From Osmia lignaria lignaria (Eukaryota; Arthropoda; Insecta; Hymenoptera; Megachilidae), in NCBI RefSeq assembly GCF_051020975.1, contig NC_135038.1, forward strand, positions 184,001-248,000: a DNA stretch of 64,000 bases, given 5' to 3'. Both the position numbers and the translations under genes were made by a program. The notes under the pieces are model-generated. The model did no database searches. It saw only the letters and a program-made list of their open reading frames with translations, and was not told the DNA's origin. This document shows positions 58,448-64,000 of the stretch, piece after piece. Every line of letters begins with the position of its first letter. Position 1 is the first letter of the stretch.

Positions 58448-61400
58448 AATAACCATATCATTAGCACTATATCTACATTCGATATAATGTAATATACTGA
58501 TTCATTCCCACAGATATGTACATATAATAACCATATCATTAGTACCATACCTACATTCGATATAATGTAATATACCGATGGATTCCCACTGATCAATGTA
58601 CATTTAATAACAATATCATTATTACTATATCTACATTAGATATAATTTCATATACAGATTCATTCCCACTGATCAATGTACATTTAATAACATCATCATT
58701 AGTAGTATATCTACATTACATACGTAATGTACAATTAATAACAATATTATTATCACCATATCCACATTAGATATAATGTAATATACTGATTGATCCGCAA
58801 AAATCAATGTACATTTAATAACAATATCATTATTACTATATCTACATTAGATATAATTTCATATACAGATTCATTCCCACTGATCAATGTACATTTAATA
58901 ACAATATCATTAGTACTATATCTACATTCGATATAATGTAATATACTGATTCATTCCCACAGACCAATGCACCTTTAATAACGATATCATTAGCACTATA
59001 TCTACACTCGATATAACGTAATATACTGATTGATTCCCACAGATATGTACATATAATAACCATATCATTAGTACCATACCTACATTCGATATAATGTAAT
59101 ATACTGATGGATTCCCACAAATCAATGCACCTTTCATAACAATATCATTACCACTATATCTACATTAGATATAATGTATTGTACTGATTCATTCCCACAG
59201 ATCAACATACCTTTAATAACCATATCATTAGCACTATATCTACATTCGATATAATGTAATATACTGATTCATTCCCACAGATCAATGTACATATAATAAC
59301 AATATCATTATTACTGTATCTACATTAGATATAATTTCATATACAGATTCATTCCCACTGATCAATGTACATTTAATAACATCATCATTAGTTGTATATC
59401 TACATTACATACGTAATGTACAATTAATAACAATATCATTATTACCATATCTACATTAGATATAATGTAATATACTGATTGATCCCCAAAGATCAATGTA
59501 CATTTAATGACAATATCATTAGTACTATATCTACATTCGATATATTGTATTATACTGATTCATTCCCACAGATCAATATACCTTTAATAACCATATCATT
59601 AGTACTATATCTACACACGATATAATGTAATATACTGATTCATTCCCACAGATCAATGTACCTTTAATAACAATATCATTAGCACTATATCTACATTAGA
59701 TATAATGTAATATACTAATTCATTCCCACAGATATGTACATATAATAACCATATCATTAGTACCATACCTACATTCGATATAATGTAACATACTGATGGA
59801 TTCCCACAGATCAATGCACCTTTCATAACAATATCATCAGCACTATATCTACATTAGATATAATGTAATATACGGATTCATTCCCACAGATCAATATACC
59901 TTTAATAACTATATCATTAGCACTATATCTACATTCGATATAATGTAATATACCGATTCATTCCCACAGATCAATATACCTTTAATAACCATATCATTAG
60001 TACTATATCTACATTCGATATAATGTAATATACTGATTCATTCCCACAGACCAATGCACCTTTAATAACGATATCATTAGCACTATATCTACACTCGATA
60101 TAACGTAATATACTGATTCATTCCCACAGATATGTACATATAATAACCATATCATTAGTACGATACCTACATTCGATATAATGTAATATACTGATGGATT
60201 CCCACAGATCAATGAACCTTTCATAACAATATCATTACCACTATATCTACATTAGATATAATGTAATATACTGATTCATTCCCACAGATCAATGTTCCTT
60301 TAATAACCATATCATTAGCACTATATCTACATTCGATATAATGTAATATACTGATTCATTCCCATCGATCAATGTACATTGAATAACCATATGATTAGTA
60401 CTATATCTACATACGATATAATGTAATATACTGATTCATTCCCACAGACCAATGCACCTTTAATAACAATATCATTAGCACTATATCTACATTCGATATA
60501 ACGTAATATACTGATTGATTCCCACAGATATGTACATATAATAACCATATCATTAGTACCATACCTACATTCGATATAATGTAATATACTGATTGATCCC
60601 CAAAGATCAATGTACGTTTAATAACAATATCATTATTAGCATATCTACATTATATGTAATGTAATATACTGATTCATTCCCACAGATCAATGTACATTTA
60701 ATAACAATATCACTATTACTATATCTACATTAGATATAATTTCATATACAGATTCATTCCCACTGATCAATGTACATTTAATAACAATATCATTATTACT
60801 ATATCTACATTAGATATAATTTCATATACAGATTCATTCCCACTAATCAATGTACATTTAATAACAATATCATTAGTAATATATCTACATCACATACGTA
60901 ATGTACAATTAATAACAATATTATTATCACCATATCCACATTAGATATAATGCAATATACTGATTGATCCCCAAAGATCAATGTACATTTAATAACAATA
61001 TCATAATTACTATATCTACATTAGATATAATTTCATATACAGATTCGTTCCCACTGACCAATGTACATTTAATAACAACATCATTAGTAGTATATCTACA
61101 TTCGATATAATGTAATGTACTTATTCATTCCCACAGATCAACATACCATTAATAACCATATCATTAGCACTATATCTACATTCGATATAATGTAATATAC
61201 TGATTCATTCCCACAGATCAATGTACCTTTAATGACAATATCATTAGTACTATATCTACATCCGATATAATGTATAATACTGATTCATTCCCACAGATCA
61301 ATATACCTTTAATAGCCATATCATTAGTACTATATCTACATTCGATATAATGTAATATGCTGATTCATTCCCACTGATCAATGTACATTCAATAACCATA

Positions 61401-64000
61401 TCATTAGTACTATATCTACATTCGATATAATGTAATATACTGATTCATTCCCACAGATATGTACATATAATAACCATATCATTAGTACCATACCTACATT
61501 CGATATAATGTAATATACCGATGGATTCCCACAGACAAATGCACCGTTCATAACAATATCATTAGCACTATATCTACATTCGATATAATGTAATATACTG
61601 ATTCATTCCCACTGATCAATGTACATTTAACAACAACATCCTTACTAGTATATCTACATTACATACGTAATGTACAATTAATAACAATATTATTATCACC
61701 ATATCTACGTTAGATATAATGTAATATACTGATGGATTCCCACAGATCAATGCACCTTTCATAACAATATCATTAGCACTATATCTACATTCGATATAAT
61801 GTAATATACTGATTCATTCCCACAGATCAATGTGCCTTTAATAACGATATCATTAGCACTATATCTACATTCGATATAATGTAATATACTGATTCATTCC
61901 CACAGATCAATGTACATTTCATAACAACATCATTAGTAGTATATCTACATTACATACGTAATGTGCAATTAATAACAATATTATTATCACCATATCTACA
62001 TTAGATATAATGTAATATACTGATTGATCCCCACAGATCAATGTACTTTTAATACCAATATCATTAGTAGCATATCTACATTCGATATAATGTAATATAC
62101 TGATGGATTCCCACAGATCAATGCACCTTTCATAACAATATCATTAGCACTATATCTACATTCGATATAATGTAATATACTGATTCATTCCCACAGATCA
62201 ATGTACATTTAATAACCATATCGTTAGTGCTATATCTACATTAGATATAATGTAATATACTGATTCATTCCCACAGATCAATGTACATTTAATAACAATA
62301 TCATTAGCACTATATCTACATTCGATATAATGTAGTATACAGATTCCTTCCCACAGATCAATGTGCCTTTAATAACGATATCATTAGCATTATATCTACA
62401 TTCGATATAATGTAATATACAGATTCATTCCCACTGATCAATGTACATTTAATAACAATATCATTAGTAATATATCTACATTACATACGTAATGTACAAT
62501 TAATAACAATATTATTATCACCATATCTACATTAGATATAATGTAATATACTGATTGATCCCCAAAGATCAATGTACAGTTATTGACAATATCATTAGTA
62601 CTATATCTACATCCGATATAATGTAATATACTGATTGATTCCCACAGATCAATGCACCTTTCATAACAATATCATTAGCCCTATATCTACATTAGATATA
62701 ATGTAATATACTGATTCATTCCCACAGATCAATATACCTTTAATAACCATATCATTAGCACTATATCTACATTCGATATAATGTTATATACTGATTCATT
62801 CCCACAGATCAATGGACATATAACAACAATATCATTATTACTATATCTACATTAGATATAATTTCATATACAGATTCATTCCCACTGATCAATGTACATT
62901 TAATAACATCATCATTAGTAGCATATCTACATTACATACGTAATGTACAATTAATAACAATATTATTATCACCATATCTACATTAGATATAATGTAATAT
63001 ACTGATTGATCCCCAAAGATCAATGTACATTTAATAACAATATCATTAGTGCTAAATCTACATTCGATATAATGTAATATACTGATTCATTCCCACAGAT
63101 CAATGGACATATAACAACAATATCATTAGTAGCATATCTACATTCGATATAATGTAATATACTGATGGATTCCCACAGATCAATGCACCTTTCATAACAA
63201 TATTATTAGCACTATATCTACATTCGATATAATCTAATATACTGATTCATTCCCACTGATCAATGTACATTTAATAACAACATCATTAGTAGTATATCTA
63301 CATTACATACGTAATGTGCAATTAATAACAATATTATTATCACCATATCTACATTAGATATAATGTAATGTACTGATTGATCCCCAAAGATCAATGTACA
63401 GTTAATGACAATATCATTAGTACTATATCTACATCCGGTATAATGTAATATACTGATTCATTCCCACAGATCAATATACCTTTAATAACCATATCATTAG
63501 TACTATATCTACATTCGATATAATGTAATATACTGATTCATTCCCACAGACCAATGCACCTTTAATAACAATATCATTAGCACTATATCTACATTCGATA
63601 TAACGTAATATACTGATTCATTCCCACAGATATGTACATACAATAACCATATCATTAGTACCATACCTACATTCGATATAATGTAATATACTGATGGATT
63701 CCCACAGATCAATGCACCTTTCATAACAATATCATTAGCACTATATCTACATTAGATATAATGTAATATACTGATCCATTCCCACAGATCAATATACCTT
63801 TAATAACCATATCATTAGCACTATATCTACATTAGATATAATGTAATATACTGATTCATTCCCACAGGTCAATATACCTTTAATAACCATATCATTAGCA
63901 CTATATCTACATTCGATATAATGTAATATACTGATTCATTCCCACAGATCAATATACCTTTAATAACCATATCATTAGCACTATATCTACATTCGATATA
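58448..64000 (+). repeat. 10,336-bp higher-order unit, copy 2 (truncated by the window end)
   Basis: I compared many lines of this copy with 48,112-53,664 and saw no mismatch. Rare words such as GATCCGCAAAAATC, TTAGTTGTATATC, CTACACACGATATAATG, TACTAATTC, AGATTCGTTCCC, TCCTTACTAG and CAATGGACATATAAC are all shared. About 5.55 kb of the unit is visible. The match is closer than any other pair of blocks in the window, so it is either the most recent event or an assembly effect. Confidence 0.9.

Larger units (their letters stand above)
1..64000. repeat. Satellite DNA array, 80-bp monomer with higher-order structure
   Basis: The window is filled end to end by head-to-tail copies of an AT-rich unit of 80 bp, with length variants of 78, 51 and 52 bp. 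Diagnostic words recur in every full-length unit in the same order: TCTACATT, then ATATAATGTAATATACTGAT, then a C-rich word such as CATTCCCAC, then a GATCAATG region, then a TTTAATAAC-like word, then ATATCATTAG. The canonical unit is 27.5% G+C with 16 C and 6 G on the + strand, so the array has strong strand asymmetry. I saw no inverted monomer and no unrelated insertion. The array continues past both ends, since neither edge shows a transition. Tandem satellites of this kind are known from eukaryotic heterochromatin; the exact location and species cannot be read from the sequence. Confidence 0.97.

Noticed and set aside
911..63724. About 50 minus-strand open frames of 61-97 codons, many starting Met-Lys-Gly and resembling a hydrophobic membrane peptide
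   Set aside because: They lie at fixed positions within repeated monomer cassettes and end at the same TAG present in each full monomer (GAATGTAG). Their length follows from the 78-bp unit and loss of one TGA. There is no promoter, splice or codon-use evidence, and the frames end wherever monomer order changes.
1..64000. CRISPR array
   Set aside because: The whole 80-bp unit is repeated with gradual variation. There is no constant repeat alternating with unique spacers and there are no cas genes.
1..64000. TATAAT words in nearly every monomer, resembling bacterial -10 promoter boxes
   Set aside because: They are part of the AT-rich consensus (GATATAATG), there is no matching TTGACA at the usual distance, and no gene follows.
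1..64000. Telomeric repeat, simple microsatellite, rRNA spacer, tRNA or rRNA gene
   Set aside because: No short telomere-like tandem, no homopolymer or di/trinucleotide tract, and no conserved tRNA box or rRNA core sequence was seen on either strand.
1..64000. Protein-coding megasatellite (repeat array within one large gene)
   Set aside because: The 80-bp period is not a multiple of three, all frames meet stops within a few monomers, and 51-, 52- and 78-bp units shift the frame irregularly.

Overview
The whole 64-kb window is one uninterrupted tandem-repeat (satellite) array. I find no protein-coding gene, rRNA, tRNA, transposon, CRISPR array or unique-sequence island. The unit is an 80-bp AT-rich monomer (canonical copy at 57,490-57,569: 22 of 80 bases are G or C, with 16 C against 6 G on the + strand). 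I saw every monomer in the same head-to-tail orientation. Length and composition imply roughly 800-850 monomers. An array of this size with higher-order structure suggests eukaryotic heterochromatin (centromeric, pericentromeric or subtelomeric). I cannot name the species, and the chromosomal location is inference.

Monomers fall into recognisable types that recur in fixed order. Module 1 (529 bp, e.g. 4,349-4,877) is F(80)-S(51)-G(80)-U(80)-P(80)-Q(78)-R(80). Module 2 (501 bp, e.g. 17,695-18,195) is N(78)-A(80)-M(80)-A(80)-T(52)-V(80)-S'(51). Module 3 (262 bp, e.g. 3,158-3,419) is T(51)-V2(80)-S'(51)-D(80). The modules are themselves shuffled into larger blocks.

Layout. (I) 1-1,936 is a mosaic of modules 1 and 3. 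(II) 1,937-5,160 recurs at 6,464-9,687 (offset 4,527). (III) About 10-34 kb holds copies of a larger block, anchored on a pair of P-Q-R cassettes exactly 689 bp apart (first members at 11,525, 16,449, 21,588, 24,769 and 30,253; earlier ones at 3,952 and 8,479). The block spacing varies (4,527, 3,046, 4,924, 5,139, 3,181, 5,484 bp), and copies differ by whole-monomer indels. (IV) About 34-48 kb is a different subfamily domain with a 1.5-kb duplication (36,412/40,858, offset 4,446) and a cluster of the divergent D monomer. (V) 48,112 to the end is a 10,336-bp direct tandem duplication. Its second copy starts near 58,448 and is cut by the window end; I found no mismatch in the many lines compared.

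The most interesting feature beyond the repetition is a recurring half-site, TACATT/AATGTA. It forms two dyads per canonical monomer with centres about 40 bp apart. The short 51-bp monomers carry an extended dyad that becomes a perfect 20-bp palindrome in fifteen copies. Many short minus-strand reading frames (to 97 codons) exist but are by-products of the repeat; none is called as a gene.
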